From Acidovorax sp. A1169 (lineage in GTDB: Bacteria > Pseudomonadota > Gammaproteobacteria > Burkholderiales > Burkholderiaceae_C), in the NCBI RefSeq assembly GCF_030704685.1, contig NZ_JAUZDX010000006.1, positions 124,001 to 188,000 of the forward strand: DNA of 64,000 bases, in the 5' to 3' direction. Under the pieces are notes generated by a model. The model was not told the DNA's origin. It was given only the letters and a program-made list of their open reading frames with translations, and ran no database searches. This document shows, piece by piece, positions 51,517 to 60,677 of the stretch (its first letter is position 1; each line of letters begins with the position of its first letter). A program made the position numbers and the translations under genes.

Positions 51517-53201
51517 CCTCTCTGTCCGCCACGGTTTCAGCCACGCACACGGTCTTCAACCAGAGTGCGCAGTTGGCTGACCTGAACCTGTTCACCAGCA
51601 ACCGGCCGCTGCAGGATGCCGTGGCCCTGCATGCCCCGGCGCTGGACCGCAGCGCGCTCACGGCACTGGGCGCCGAGATAGGCTCGGCCGCGATGCAGGA
51701 GCACGCGCGCCTGGCCAACACCCACAAGCCGCAGTTGCACACGCACGACCGCGTGGGCCGACGCACCGATGCAGTGGAGTTCCACCCCAGCTACCACGCG
51801 CTGATCGGCGTGGCGCTGCGCCACGGCCTGCACGCCACGCCCTGGTCGCGCACGGACGCGGGCGCCGCGCACGCGCATGTGGAGCGCGCGGCGGGCTTCA
51901 TGCTCTTCACCGAGACCGAACCCTCGGTACTGTGCCCCGTCTCCATGAGCTATGCCGTCACCCCGGCGCTGCGCGGCAACCCTGCCGTGTGGGCCGACTG
52001 GAGCGCCGGCCTGGCCAGCACCCGCTACGACCCGCGCCTGGCACTGTTCTCGCAAAAATCCGCGCTCACCATGGGCATGGGCATGACCGAGAAGCAGGGC
52101 GGCTCGGACGTGCGCGCCAACACCACGCAGGCCGTGGCCGACGGCAGCGATGCCTGGGGTGCGCGCTACCGGCTCACAGGCCACAAGTGGTTCTTCTCGG
52201 CCCCCATGTGCGATGCCTTCCTGGTGCTGGCGCAGGCGCCGGGCGGGCTGACCTGCTTCTTCCTTCCGCGCGTGCTGCCAGTAGAAGGCAGCGGCGAAGG
52301 AGCGCTCAACGCCATCCGCATCCAGCGCCTCAAGGACAAGCTCGGCAACCATGCCAACGCCAGCTCCGAAGTCGAGTTCATCGATGCCCTGGCCTGGCGC
52401 GTGGGCGAAGAGGGGCGCGGCGTGGCCCAGATCCTGGAGATGGGCACCATGACGCGACTGGACTGCGCGCTGGGCACCAGCGGCCTCATGCGCCAGGCGC
52501 TGTCGCTGGCGCTGCACCACACGCGCCAGCGCATGGCCTTTGGCAAGAAGTTGATCGGCCAGCCGCTGATGCGCAACGTGCTGGCCGACCTGGCGCTGGA
52601 GAGCGAGGCCGCCACGGCCCTGTCCATCCGCCTGGCCAGCGCCTTCGACAAGAAAGACACCGATCCGCACGAGGCCGTGATGGCCCGCCTGCTCACGCCC
52701 GTGGCCAAGTTCTGGGTCTGCAAGCGCGGCAGCGCGTTCGCGCAGGAGGCCATGGAATGCCTGGGCGGCAACGGCTACGTGGAGGAGGGCGGTGAGGGCA
52801 CCATGGCCCGCATCTACCGCGAGATGCCGCTCAACTCCATCTGGGAGGGTGCGGGCAACATCATGGCGCTGGACCTGCTGCGTGCCGTGCGCCGCGCTGA
52901 TACGGCCGCCGCCCTTGCCGACGAGCTGGCCCCTGCACGCGGCGCCCACCCGGCGCTGGACCGCATGGCCAGCGCGCTGCCGCTGCGCGTGGACGCCATG
53001 ACCACCGAGGCCGAGGCCCGGCGCCTGGCGCAGGACGTGGCCCTGGCCGTGCAGGCTGCGCTGCTGCACAAGAGCGCCCCGGCCAGCGTGTTCGGCGCCT
53101 TCTGCGCATCGCGCCTGGGCGGCGACTGGGGCTACAGCTTCGGCACCCTGGGTGCGGGCGTGGATTTCGACACCTTGCTGGACCGCGCGCTGCCCGCCTG
53201 A
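51513..53201 (+). CDS. aidB: AidB-like acyl-CoA dehydrogenase family protein
   Basis: 562 residues, beginning MTSLSATVSATHTVFNQ. AidB-type blocks: TVFNQSAQLADLNLFTSN, HPSYHALIGVALRHGLHATPW, MGMGMTEKQGGSDVRANTTQ, KWFFSAPMCDAFLVLAQAPGG and YREMPLNSIWEGAGNIMALD. In E. coli, AidB is a flavoprotein of the adaptive response to alkylating agents. A DNA-repair methyltransferase gene lies two genes beyond. It overlaps the GNAT gene. Promoter control by Ada cannot be judged. Confidence 0.88.
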   Translation: MTSLSATVSATHTVFNQSAQLADLNLFTSNRPLQDAVALHAPALDRSALTALGAEIGSAAMQEHARLANTHKPQLHTHDRVGRRTDAVEFHPSYHALIGVALRHGLHATPWSRTDAGAAHAHVERAAGFMLFTETEPSVLCPVSMSYAVTPALRGNPAVWADWSAGLASTRYDPRLALFSQKSALTMGMGMTEKQGGSDVRANTTQAVADGSDAWGARYRLTGHKWFFSAPMCDAFLVLAQAPGGLTCFFLPRVLPVEGSGEGALNAIRIQRLKDKLGNHANASSEVEFIDALAWRVGEEGRGVAQILEMGTMTRLDCALGTSGLMRQALSLALHHTRQRMAFGKKLIGQPLMRNVLADLALESEAATALSIRLASAFDKKDTDPHEAVMARLLTPVAKFWVCKRGSAFAQEAMECLGGNGYVEEGGEGTMARIYREMPLNSIWEGAGNIMALDLLRAVRRADTAAALADELAPARGAHPALDRMASALPLRVDAMTTEAEARRLAQDVALAVQAALLHKSAPASVFGAFCASRLGGDWGYSFGTLGAGVDFDTLLDRALPA

Positions 53202-53239
53202 ATCTCACCAACAACCATTGAACTGCCGGAGAACCCCCG

Positions 53240-54184
53240 ATGACCACGCCCCTGATCCTGCACCATTACCCTTCGTCCCCATTCTCGGAAAAGATCCGTC
53301 TGGCACTGGGCTACAAGCAACTGGCCTGGAAGTCCGTGGTCATCCCCAGCATCGCGCCCAAGCCCGATGTGGTGGCCCTCACGGGCGGCTACCGCAAGAC
53401 GCCGTTCCTGCAGATCGGCGCCGACATCTACTGCGACTCGGCCCTGATCTGCGACGTGCTCGAGCATGTGCAGCCCGAGCCGGTGCTCTACCCGCCGCAC
53501 CTCAAGGGCGTGGCGCGCGTGTTCGCGCAGTGGGCCGACACCACGCTGTTCTGGGCCGCCATGGCCTACAACCTGCAGCCCAAGGGCGCGTCGGCCATGT
53601 TCGCCAACCTGCCCCCTGCCGCAGCGCAGGCCTTTGGCGAAGACCGCCGCGAGATGAGCGCGGGCATGCAGCGCCTGCGCCCGGCTGATGCCACGGGAGC
53701 CTACCGCTCGTACCTGCGCCGCATCGCGCACATGGCCGAAGAGCATGACTTTCTGTTCGGCGCCGAGCCCTGCCTGGCCGACTTCGCCGCCTACCACCCG
53801 CTGTGGTTCACGCGCCAGTGCGTGCCGGTGATGGCCGACATCTTCAGCGCCACGCCCGCCGTGCTCGAATGGATGGACCGCGTGGCGGCGCTGGGCCACG
53901 GCCGCATGGAAAAGCTTACGTCCGAAGACGCCATCACCGTGGCTGCGGGGCTGGACCCGCTGCCGCTGGCCGACGATCTGTTCCAGGACGACCATGGCAT
54001 TGCCCTGGGCAGCCTGGTGACGATTGCCGCCGAGAGCTTTGGCACCGAACCCACGGAGGGCGAGCTGATCGCCGCCACCCGCACCCGCTACACACTGCGC
54101 CGCACCGACCCGCGTGCGGGCTTGCTGCACGTGCACTTCCCCCGGATTGGCTACACATTGCGAAAGGCCGAGAAAGCAACATGA
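53240..54184 (+). CDS. Glutathione S-transferase family protein
   Basis: 314 residues with a GGAG site. The thioredoxin-like N-domain has HHYPSSPFSEKIRLALGYK (a Ser-x-x-Ser in place of Cys), the cis-proline after RKTPFLQIGADIYCDSAL and a helical C-domain with HLKGVARVFAQWADTTLFWA. A further C-terminal 80 residues extend past a typical GST. Substrate unknown; a detoxifying or ligase role is usual. It overlaps the next SDR as ATGA. Confidence 0.8.
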   Translation: MTTPLILHHYPSSPFSEKIRLALGYKQLAWKSVVIPSIAPKPDVVALTGGYRKTPFLQIGADIYCDSALICDVLEHVQPEPVLYPPHLKGVARVFAQWADTTLFWAAMAYNLQPKGASAMFANLPPAAAQAFGEDRREMSAGMQRLRPADATGAYRSYLRRIAHMAEEHDFLFGAEPCLADFAAYHPLWFTRQCVPVMADIFSATPAVLEWMDRVAALGHGRMEKLTSEDAITVAAGLDPLPLADDLFQDDHGIALGSLVTIAAESFGTEPTEGELIAATRTRYTLRRTDPRAGLLHVHFPRIGYTLRKAEKAT

Positions 54185-55086
54185 TCGACGACTTCAAGGG
54201 CAAGACGGCCGTTCTCACCGGCGCGGGCTCGGGCTTCGGCCTCGAATGCGCGCGCATCGGCGCCCGCCTGGGCATGAATTTGGTGCTGGTGGACGTGCAG
54301 CAGGACGCGCTCGACGCAGCCTCTGCCGAGGCGCAGGATGCCGGCGTACAGGTGCTGGCGCGCAAGGTGGACGTGTCCGACGCCGCGCAGATGGAGCAGC
54401 TCGCTGTGGACGTGGAGCAGCGCTTCGGCGCGCCGCACCTGGTGTTCAACAACGCCGGCGTGGGTGCGGGCGGCCTGGTGTGGGAGAACTCGCTGAAAGA
54501 CTGGGAATGGGTGCTGGGCGTGAACCTCTGGGGTGTGGTGCACGGCGTGCGCCTGTTCACCCCCATGATGCTCGCCGCCGCCAAGAAAGACCCCTCCTGG
54601 CGCGGCCACATCGTCAACACCGCCAGCATGGCCGGCCTGCTCGATGCGCCCAACATGGGCATCTACAACGTGAGCAAGCACGCCGTGGTGAGCCTGTCCG
54701 AAACCCTGTACCAGGACCTGGCCCTGGTGACCGACCAGGTCAGCGCCAGTGTGCTGTGCCCCTTCTTCGTGCCCACCGGCATCGCCCAGAGCCACCGCAA
54801 CCGCCCCGGCGAACTGCCGGCCGGCAAGCCCACGCGCAGCCAGCTCATCGGCCAGGCCATGAGCGACAAGGCCGTGGGCAGCGGCAAGGTGACGGCGGCC
54901 GAAGTGGCGCAGAAGGTGTTCGACGCCGCTGCCGCCGGCCAGTTCTACATCTACAGCCACCCCAAGGCGATTGCCTCGGTGCAGACGCGCATGGAAGACA
55001 TCATGCTGGGGCGCAACCCCACCGATCCGTTCGCGGGCAAGCCCGAGATCGGCGAGCAACTCAAGACCGCCTTGCGTGCCGACTGA
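54181..55086 (+). CDS. Short-chain dehydrogenase/reductase
   Basis: 301 residues. TGAGSGFGLECARIGARL is the nucleotide-binding motif; NNAGVGAGG and the catalytic YNVSK (Tyr and Lys) follow. A C-terminal extension carries MSDKAVGSGKVTAAEVAQKVFD and FAGKPEIGEQL. This is the NAD(P)-dependent SDR family with a longer tail. It follows the GST gene in ATGA overlap, so the two probably act on related compounds. Confidence 0.85.
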   Translation: MIDDFKGKTAVLTGAGSGFGLECARIGARLGMNLVLVDVQQDALDAASAEAQDAGVQVLARKVDVSDAAQMEQLAVDVEQRFGAPHLVFNNAGVGAGGLVWENSLKDWEWVLGVNLWGVVHGVRLFTPMMLAAAKKDPSWRGHIVNTASMAGLLDAPNMGIYNVSKHAVVSLSETLYQDLALVTDQVSASVLCPFFVPTGIAQSHRNRPGELPAGKPTRSQLIGQAMSDKAVGSGKVTAAEVAQKVFDAAAAGQFYIYSHPKAIASVQTRMEDIMLGRNPTDPFAGKPEIGEQLKTALRAD

Positions 55087-55102
55087 AAAACGCGGGCCTG
55101 CA

Positions 55103-55654
55103 GTGGCCCAGGGCTTCGCGCTGTTTTCGACGGCGGTGGGGCACTGCGGCCTGGCCTGGAATGGCCCCTTGCTGGTCGGTGTGCAACTGCCCGAGGACGC
55201 GGGCGAGGCGCATACCCGTGCGCGCATGGAGCGACGCTTTCCGGGGGCGCCCGAGTCACCCATGCCACCCGAGGTCGCTGGCTGGGCGGACCGCGTGGTG
55301 GCTTTGCTCGCAGGCGCGCACGACGATTTGCTCGACGTGCCCTTGGCCACCGAGGGCGTGCCGCCCTTCAGTGCCCGCGTGTACGAACTGGCCCGGCGCA
55401 TCCCGCCCGGCAAGACCATGTCCTATGGCGAAATGGCTGCGGCCCTGGGCGAACCCGGCGCCGCACGCGCCGTGGGCCAGGCGCTGGGCCACAACCCGTT
55501 TGCACCGGTGGTGCCGTGCCACCGCATCCTGGCCGCCAACGGCAAGACCGGCGGCTTCTCGGCCGGCGGTGGTGCCGCCACCAAGATGCGCATGCTGGAG
55601 ATCGAGGGCGCGTTTGCCCACGACACGCTGGCTTTGTTCGCGCCGCGCCACTAA
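55103..55654 (+). CDS. ogt: O6-alkylguanine-DNA methyltransferase (Ogt type)
   Basis: 183 residues from a GTG start; upstream in-frame codons overlap the SDR gene. The N-terminal domain is short. The C-terminal winged helix carries SARVYELARRIPPGKTMSYG, NPFAPVVPCHRILAANGKTGG with the methyl-acceptor Cys in PCHR, and FSAGGG. It transfers alkyl groups from DNA to itself. It sits downstream of the AidB-like gene, both being alkylation defence, and converges with the IclR gene with a few bases of overlap. Confidence 0.9.
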   Translation: MAQGFALFSTAVGHCGLAWNGPLLVGVQLPEDAGEAHTRARMERRFPGAPESPMPPEVAGWADRVVALLAGAHDDLLDVPLATEGVPPFSARVYELARRIPPGKTMSYGEMAAALGEPGAARAVGQALGHNPFAPVVPCHRILAANGKTGGFSAGGGAATKMRMLEIEGAFAHDTLALFAPRH

Positions 55655-56433
55655 CCCCGTTTCTTCAACAGAGCCGACCCGCCGCTGGCCATGGCCAGCT
55701 CGTGCGTGGTGTTCAGCAGGGCGGGGCCCAGGGCCTGCATGCGCTCGGGCGTCAGGCGCACCAGCGGGCCGGCAATCGTCACCACGCCGATCACCGTGCC
55801 ATTGCCCCGGCGGATGGGCGCGGCCATGGCCGTCATGGCCGGCGCGAACACCTCGACGATGGTGCTGAAGCCCTGCTGGCGTGCGGTGCGCAGATAGGCC
55901 AGCAGCTCCTTGACCGTGGTCGGGGCATTGGGGCCGTAGTCATCCGGCTTGCCAAAGCCCTGGCGCGATACCAGGGCCAGCGCCTCCTCATCGCTCATGG
56001 TGGACAGCCAGGCATGGCCAGCCGAGCTGCACGAAAGGTTGACCGACAGGCCCATGTCCGGGTCATAGCGCAGCCCGCGCAGCGCTCCCTGCGCCTTGGC
56101 CACGAAGGTCAGTTCGTCCCCATCCACCACCGCCAGGCGCACCAGCTCGCCGGAATCGGCCGCCAGCCGGTCCAAGAGCGGCTGGGCGATGTCCACCACG
56201 CCCGTGGCGCTCAGGAAGCCCAGGCCCAGCGACACCAGCTTGATGGTCAGCATGTAGTTGCCCTGGCTGTGGTCCTGGCGCACGTAGCCACAGCGCACCA
56301 GCTCGGCCAGCAGGCGGTGGGTGGCGCTCAGCGGCATGTCGAGTTCCGAGGCCAGACTCGACAGGGCCTGGCCCTCGGGGTGCGGGGCTAGTTGCTCCAG
56401 GACTTTGAAACTGCGCTCGAGGATGCTGCTCAT
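55651..56433 (-). CDS. IclR family transcriptional regulator
   Basis: 260 residues. An N-terminal winged helix (LERSFKVLEQLAPHPEGQAL, LPLSATHRLLAELVRCGYV with the S-A-T-H recognition helix) is followed by the IclR effector domain (LSCSSAGHAWLSTMSDEEAL, FSTIVEVFAPAMTAMAAPIR and GVVTIAGPLVRL). The effector pocket binds a small metabolite. It is divergent from the TRAP operon, and a TGGAAA-GAG-TTTCCA palindrome lies between them, so it very likely controls that operon. Confidence 0.9.
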   Translation of the reverse strand: MSSILERSFKVLEQLAPHPEGQALSSLASELDMPLSATHRLLAELVRCGYVRQDHSQGNYMLTIKLVSLGLGFLSATGVVDIAQPLLDRLAADSGELVRLAVVDGDELTFVAKAQGALRGLRYDPDMGLSVNLSCSSAGHAWLSTMSDEEALALVSRQGFGKPDDYGPNAPTTVKELLAYLRTARQQGFSTIVEVFAPAMTAMAAPIRRGNGTVIGVVTIAGPLVRLTPERMQALGPALLNTTHELAMASGGSALLKKRG

Positions 56434-56505
56434 GGCGGGTCTCTTTCGGTGATCGTCTTTTGTACTGACGGCAATGTACCAAAATTTGTTAAAGGGTTTC
56501 TACTA

Positions 56506-56520
56506 TGGAAAGAGTTTCCA
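56506..56520. promoter_or_regulatory. IclR-type operator palindrome
   Basis: TGGAAAGAGTTTCCA has perfect 6-bp arms with a 3-base spacer, like the operators of IclR-family proteins. It is 73 bases from the IclR start and 83 bases from the dctP start. Confidence 0.8.
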
Positions 56521-56602
56521 CTTTTTAACTACGATTGGTCCCCATGGCGCAACCGGTCTGCCGGCTGCAGGTCCCTGGTCCGACTTTTGATGGAGATGTC
56601 CC

Positions 56603-57604
56603 GTGAAAAAAACTGCTTGCATCCTGGCGGCCGCCGGCCTGTCCCTTTTGATGGCGTTGCCCGCCGCCGCGCAGCAGGAGCGCGTGATCCGCTTCGGCCA
56701 CCTGAACAACGCCGACCATCCCGTGAGCTTCGGCGTCAAGCGCTTTGGCGAGCTGCTGGCCGCCAAGAGCGGCGGCAAGATGAAGGTCATGGAGTTCCCC
56801 GCCTCTCAGCTGGGCAACGAGATGCAGCAGCAGTCGGCCCTGCAGGGCGGCGTGCAGCAGATGTCGGCACCGGCCACCACCTCGCTGGCCGGCATCGTCA
56901 AGGAATTCGGGCTGGTGGACTTTCCGTTCGCCGTGGCCAACTTCGCCCAGGCCGATGCACTGCTCGACGGCCCGCTGGGCCAGGCGCTGATCGCCAAGCT
57001 GCCCGAAAAGGGCCTGGTGGCCCTGGGCTACTGGGACCTGGGCTTTCGCAACGTGACGAACAGCAAGCGTGCCATCACCAAAGCCGATGACTTCGATGGC
57101 CTCAAGCTGCGCGTGATCCCCAACCCGGTGTTCCTGGAGACCTTCAAGGCCTTCAAGGCCAACCCCGTGCCCATGCCCTTTGCCGAGCTCTACGGCGCAC
57201 TGGAAGCCAAGGCGGTCGATGGCCAGGAGAACCCCTATGCGGTGATCCTGTCGAACAAGATGTTCGAGGTGCAGAAGTACGTGAGCGCCACCAACCACGT
57301 GTATGCCGCCAACATCGTGCTGGTGAGCAAGAAATTCTGGGACCAGCTCACCCCCGCCGAGCAGAAGATGATGAACGACGCCGCCAACGAGGCGCGCGGC
57401 TACCAGCGCCAGGTGAGCCGCGCCGCCGCGCAGCGCTCGGTGGGTGACCTGCAGGCCAAGGGCATGGCCTACAACGAGATCGCGCCCGCCGAGCTGGCGC
57501 GCATGCAGCAGATCGCCAAGCCCGTGATCGAGAAGTTCGCCGCGACTTACGACCCGGCCATCGTCAAGCTCTACAACGACGAGTTGGCCCGCATCCGCAA
57601 ATGA
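56603..57604 (+). CDS. dctP: TRAP transporter solute-binding protein
   Basis: 333 residues with a GATG-CCCGTG start context. Signal peptide of about 24 (ACILAAAGLSLLMALPAAAQ). The mature part matches DctP: HPVSFGVKRFGELLAAKSGG, LRVIPNPVFLETFKAFKANP, VDGQENPYAVILSNKMFEVQ and QKMMNDAANEARGYQRQVS. The conserved Arg (LKLRVI) usually pairs with a substrate carboxylate. It feeds DctQM. Its stop overlaps aroQ as ATGA. Confidence 0.92.
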   Translation: MKKTACILAAAGLSLLMALPAAAQQERVIRFGHLNNADHPVSFGVKRFGELLAAKSGGKMKVMEFPASQLGNEMQQQSALQGGVQQMSAPATTSLAGIVKEFGLVDFPFAVANFAQADALLDGPLGQALIAKLPEKGLVALGYWDLGFRNVTNSKRAITKADDFDGLKLRVIPNPVFLETFKAFKANPVPMPFAELYGALEAKAVDGQENPYAVILSNKMFEVQKYVSATNHVYAANIVLVSKKFWDQLTPAEQKMMNDAANEARGYQRQVSRAAAQRSVGDLQAKGMAYNEIAPAELARMQQIAKPVIEKFAATYDPAIVKLYNDELARIRK

Positions 57605-58071
57605 GCCACCTGGCGCGAAATCCCATGAAAATCCTCGTCCTTCACGGCCCCAACCTCAACCTGTTCGGGCGCCGCGAACCCCATATCTACGGCACCACCA
57701 CCCTGGCGCAGATCAATGAGCGCCTGCAGAAGCTCGCAACCGAGCTCGGCGTGGAACTCGACATCCTGCAGTCCAACCACGAAGGCGCGCTGATCGACTT
57801 CCTGCACGAGCACATCGACGCGGCGCAGGGCGCGCTCGTGAACCCCGCCGGCCTCACGCAGCACGGCGTGCCGCTGCACGACGCGATCAAGGCCATGCCC
57901 TTCCCGGTGATCGAGGTGCACATGTCCAACATCGCCGCGCGCGAGGCCTGGCGCGCGCACTCCATCATCTCGCCGGCCGTCAAGGCCACGGTACAGGGCT
58001 TCGGGCCGCATTCTTACCTGGCAGCGCTGCGCTCGCTGGTCGAAAGCCTGCGCGAGGCCGCCGCACAGTAA
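57601..58071 (+). CDS. aroQ: Type II 3-dehydroquinate dehydratase
   Basis: 156 residues; the ATG at 57601 overlaps the dctP stop, and MKILVLHGPN at 57625 is an alternative start. Active-site motifs are intact: LHGPNLNLFGRREPHIYG with the catalytic Arg and Tyr, NPAGLTQHGVPLHDAIK, and VHMSNIAAREAWRAHSIISPA with the His. It interconverts 3-dehydroquinate and 3-dehydroshikimate, in either the biosynthetic or the quinate-degrading direction. Being inside a TRAP operon points to catabolic quinate- or shikimate-like substrates. Confidence 0.93.
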   Translation: MSHLARNPMKILVLHGPNLNLFGRREPHIYGTTTLAQINERLQKLATELGVELDILQSNHEGALIDFLHEHIDAAQGALVNPAGLTQHGVPLHDAIKAMPFPVIEVHMSNIAAREAWRAHSIISPAVKATVQGFGPHSYLAALRSLVESLREAAAQ

Positions 58072-58122
58072 GGCCCAGGCGGGATGGCTCCCGCCTGCAA
58101 TCTCCCATCCCAAGAGAACAAC

Positions 58123-58698
58123 ATGAATAGATGGATAGATCGCGCCTGCCGCGGCCTGGAGGCGGTGATTGCCGCCCTGCTGGCGCTGATGGTGGTGCTG
58201 GTGTTCGGCAACGTGGTGCTGCGCTACGGCTTCAACTCCGGCATCACCGTGTCGGAAGAAGTGTCGCGCTGGCTCTTCATCTGGATGACCTTCCTCGGGG
58301 CCATCGTCGCACTGCGTGAGCACGGCCACCTGGGGGTAGACATGGTGGTGCAGCGCCTGCCCGCGCTGGGCAAGAAGATCTGCCTGGCCCTTGGGCATCT
58401 GGTGATGCTCTACATCGTCTGGCTGCTGTTCCAGGGCAGCCTGGCGCAGGCGCGCATCAACTGGGACGTGACGGCACCGACCACGGGCGCTTCCATGGCC
58501 ATCGTCTACAGCGCGGGCCTGGTGTTCGCGGTGTGTGCGGCGCTGATCCTGGCCATCGACCTGTACAAGCTGCTCAGCGGCCAGATCGCCGAGGAGGACC
58601 TGGTCATGGTGCAGGAGTCCGAAGAGGCCGTGCAGTTGCAGCAGATCTTGGGCTCTGCAGCGGTCGATGTGCCGCGTGGCAAGGAGGGCGCGCAATGA
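58123..58698 (+). CDS. dctQ: TRAP transporter small permease
   Basis: 191 residues with CAAGAGAAC before the ATG. Four membrane segments (about 10-35, 48-70, 88-110, 130-155) with the family loop VLRYGFNSGITVSEEVSRWL and HLGVDMVVQRLPALGKKIC. The C-terminus is long and acidic (about 40 residues). It pairs with DctM; the stop overlaps dctM as ATGA. Confidence 0.9.
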   Translation: MNRWIDRACRGLEAVIAALLALMVVLVFGNVVLRYGFNSGITVSEEVSRWLFIWMTFLGAIVALREHGHLGVDMVVQRLPALGKKICLALGHLVMLYIVWLLFQGSLAQARINWDVTAPTTGASMAIVYSAGLVFAVCAALILAIDLYKLLSGQIAEEDLVMVQESEEAVQLQQILGSAAVDVPRGKEGAQ

Positions 58699-59975
58699 CC
58701 ATCTTCGTCTTTGTCGGATCGCTGCTGCTGGCCATGGCCATGGGCATCCCGATCGCGTTCTCGCTGCTGGCCAGCGGCGTGGCGCTGATGTGGCACTTGG
58801 ACCTGTTCGACGCGCAGATCCTGGCGCAGAACCTGATCGGCGGGGCCGACAGCTTTCCGCTGCTGGCCGTGCCCTTCTTCATGCTGGCGGGCGAGATCAT
58901 GAACGTCGGCGGCCTGTCGCGCCGCATTGTGGACTTCGCGCTGGCCCTGGTGGGCCATGTCAAAGGTGGGCTGGGCTACGTGACCATCATGGCCGGCTGC
59001 CTGCTTTCGGCCCTGTCGGGCTCGGCGGTGGCCGATGCGGCCGCGCTCACGGCGCTGCTCTTGCCCATGATGGTCAAGGCCGGGCACGACAAGTCGCGTG
59101 CCGGCGGGCTGATCGCGGCCACCGGCGTCATCGGCCCGGTGATCCCGCCGAGCATCGGCCTGGTGATCTTCGGGGTGGCGGCCAATGTGTCCATCTCCAA
59201 GCTGTTCCTGGCGGCCATCGTGCCGGGCATCCTTATCGGTGCCGCGCTGTGGCTGACCTGGGCCTTCCTGGTGCGGCGCGAGAAGATCGTGCCGCCGCCG
59301 CGCAAGTCCGCTGGTGAGATCCTCACGGCTCTGCGCAAGGCGCTGTGGGCGCTGATGCTGCCGGTGATCATCCTCGTGGGCCTGCGCATGGGGGTGTTCA
59401 CGCCCACCGAGGCGGCCGTGGTGGCGGCGGTGTATGCGCTGTTCGTCTCGGCCGTGATCTACCGCGAGATCAGCTGGCGTGACCTGTACGGCATCTTCGT
59501 TGCTGCGGCCAAGACCAGTGCCATCGTGATGTTCCTGATCGCCGCGGCCATGGTGAGCGCCTGGCTCATCACCGTGGCCGACCTGCCTTCCAAGGTGGTG
59601 GGGCTGCTGCAGCCCTTCATGGACAACAAGATCCTGCTGATGGCGGCCATCATGGTGCTGGTGATGGCGGTGGGTACCGCCATGGACATGACGCCCACCA
59701 TCCTGATCCTCACGCCTGTGCTGATGCCGGTGGTGAATGCGGCGGGGATCGACCCGGTCTACTTCGGCGTGATGTTCATCATCAACAACTCCATTGGCCT
59801 CGTGACGCCGCCCGTGGGCACGGTGCTCAACGTGGTCGCGGGGGTGGGCAGGATGTCGATGGACGACGTGACCAAAGGGGTGGTGCCCTTCATGATCGCC
59901 GAGTTCGCCGTCATGTTCCTCATGGTGATATTCCCGTGGCTCGTGACCTGGCCGGCCAAGTTCTTCCACGGGTGA
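58695..59975 (+). CDS. dctM: TRAP transporter large permease
   Basis: 426 residues with about twelve membrane segments. Diagnostic DctM blocks: IGGADSFPLLAVPFFMLAGE, LSALSGSAVADAAALTALLL, GLIAATGVIGPVIPPSIGLV and FIINNSIGLVTPPVGTVLNV. It is the ion-coupled channel. It ends three bases before the convergent KdpE stop. Confidence 0.93.
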   Translation: MTIFVFVGSLLLAMAMGIPIAFSLLASGVALMWHLDLFDAQILAQNLIGGADSFPLLAVPFFMLAGEIMNVGGLSRRIVDFALALVGHVKGGLGYVTIMAGCLLSALSGSAVADAAALTALLLPMMVKAGHDKSRAGGLIAATGVIGPVIPPSIGLVIFGVAANVSISKLFLAAIVPGILIGAALWLTWAFLVRREKIVPPPRKSAGEILTALRKALWALMLPVIILVGLRMGVFTPTEAAVVAAVYALFVSAVIYREISWRDLYGIFVAAAKTSAIVMFLIAAAMVSAWLITVADLPSKVVGLLQPFMDNKILLMAAIMVLVMAVGTAMDMTPTILILTPVLMPVVNAAGIDPVYFGVMFIINNSIGLVTPPVGTVLNVVAGVGRMSMDDVTKGVVPFMIAEFAVMFLMVIFPWLVTWPAKFFHG

Positions 59976-59978
59976 TCT

Positions 59979-60677
59979 TCAGGTCATCAATCGGTAACCG
60001 ACGGCTGTTTCCGTCAGCAGGTGGCGAGGCTGGGCCGGGTCGGGTTCGAGCTTTTGGCGCAGGTGGCCCATGTAGATGCGCAGGTAGTGGCTTTGCTCGG
60101 TGTGCGAAGGGCCCCACACCTCGCGCAGCAACTGGCGGTGGGTGAGCACGCGGCCGGCATTGGCGATCAGCACCGACAGCAGCCGGTACTCGATGGGCGT
60201 GAGGTGAACTTCCTGTCCGGCGCGGTGCACCAGGCGGGTCTGGCGGTCAACGGTGACCTCGCCGAAGGTGAACGAAGTTTCCTCCTCCTGCGATGTGCCG
60301 GTGGCACGTGGCCTGCGCAGGTTGGCGCGCACGCGCGCCATGAGTTCGCCCACGCCGAAGGGCTTGGTCAGGTAGTCGTCGGCACCGGCGTCCAGCGCGG
60401 CGATCTTGTCGGCCTCGCCGATGCGGGCCGACAGCACGATCACCGCCACGGTCGACCACTGGCGCACGTCGCGGATCAGCGTGAGGCCGTCGCCGTCGGG
60501 CAGGCCCAGGTCCAGCACCAGCAGGTCGGGCTTGCGCGTGCCGGCCTCGGTCAGGCCGCGCTGCAGGGTGTCGGCCTCGTGCACCTGCCAGCCCTCGGCT
60601 TCGAGCGCGCCGCGCACGAAGCGGCGGATCTGGGGCTCGTCTTCGATCACGACGGCGACGGGGGCTAGGCTGGCCAT
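59979..60677 (-). CDS. kdpE: KdpE response regulator
   Basis: 232 residues. The receiver domain has the acidic pair in VIEDEPQIRRFVRGALEAEG, the phospho-acceptor Asp in LLVLDLGLPDGDG and the Lys in DYLTKPFGVGELMARV. The C-terminal OmpR-type winged helix has VHLTPIEYRLLSVLIANAGR and THRQLLREVWGPSHTEQSHYLRIYM (read in two parts). KdpE activates kdpFABC at low potassium. It overlaps kdpD by 13 bases, so the pair is co-translated. The C-terminus converges on dctM. Confidence 0.93.
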   Translation of the reverse strand: MASLAPVAVVIEDEPQIRRFVRGALEAEGWQVHEADTLQRGLTEAGTRKPDLLVLDLGLPDGDGLTLIRDVRQWSTVAVIVLSARIGEADKIAALDAGADDYLTKPFGVGELMARVRANLRRPRATGTSQEEETSFTFGEVTVDRQTRLVHRAGQEVHLTPIEYRLLSVLIANAGRVLTHRQLLREVWGPSHTEQSHYLRIYMGHLRQKLEPDPAQPRHLLTETAVGYRLMT

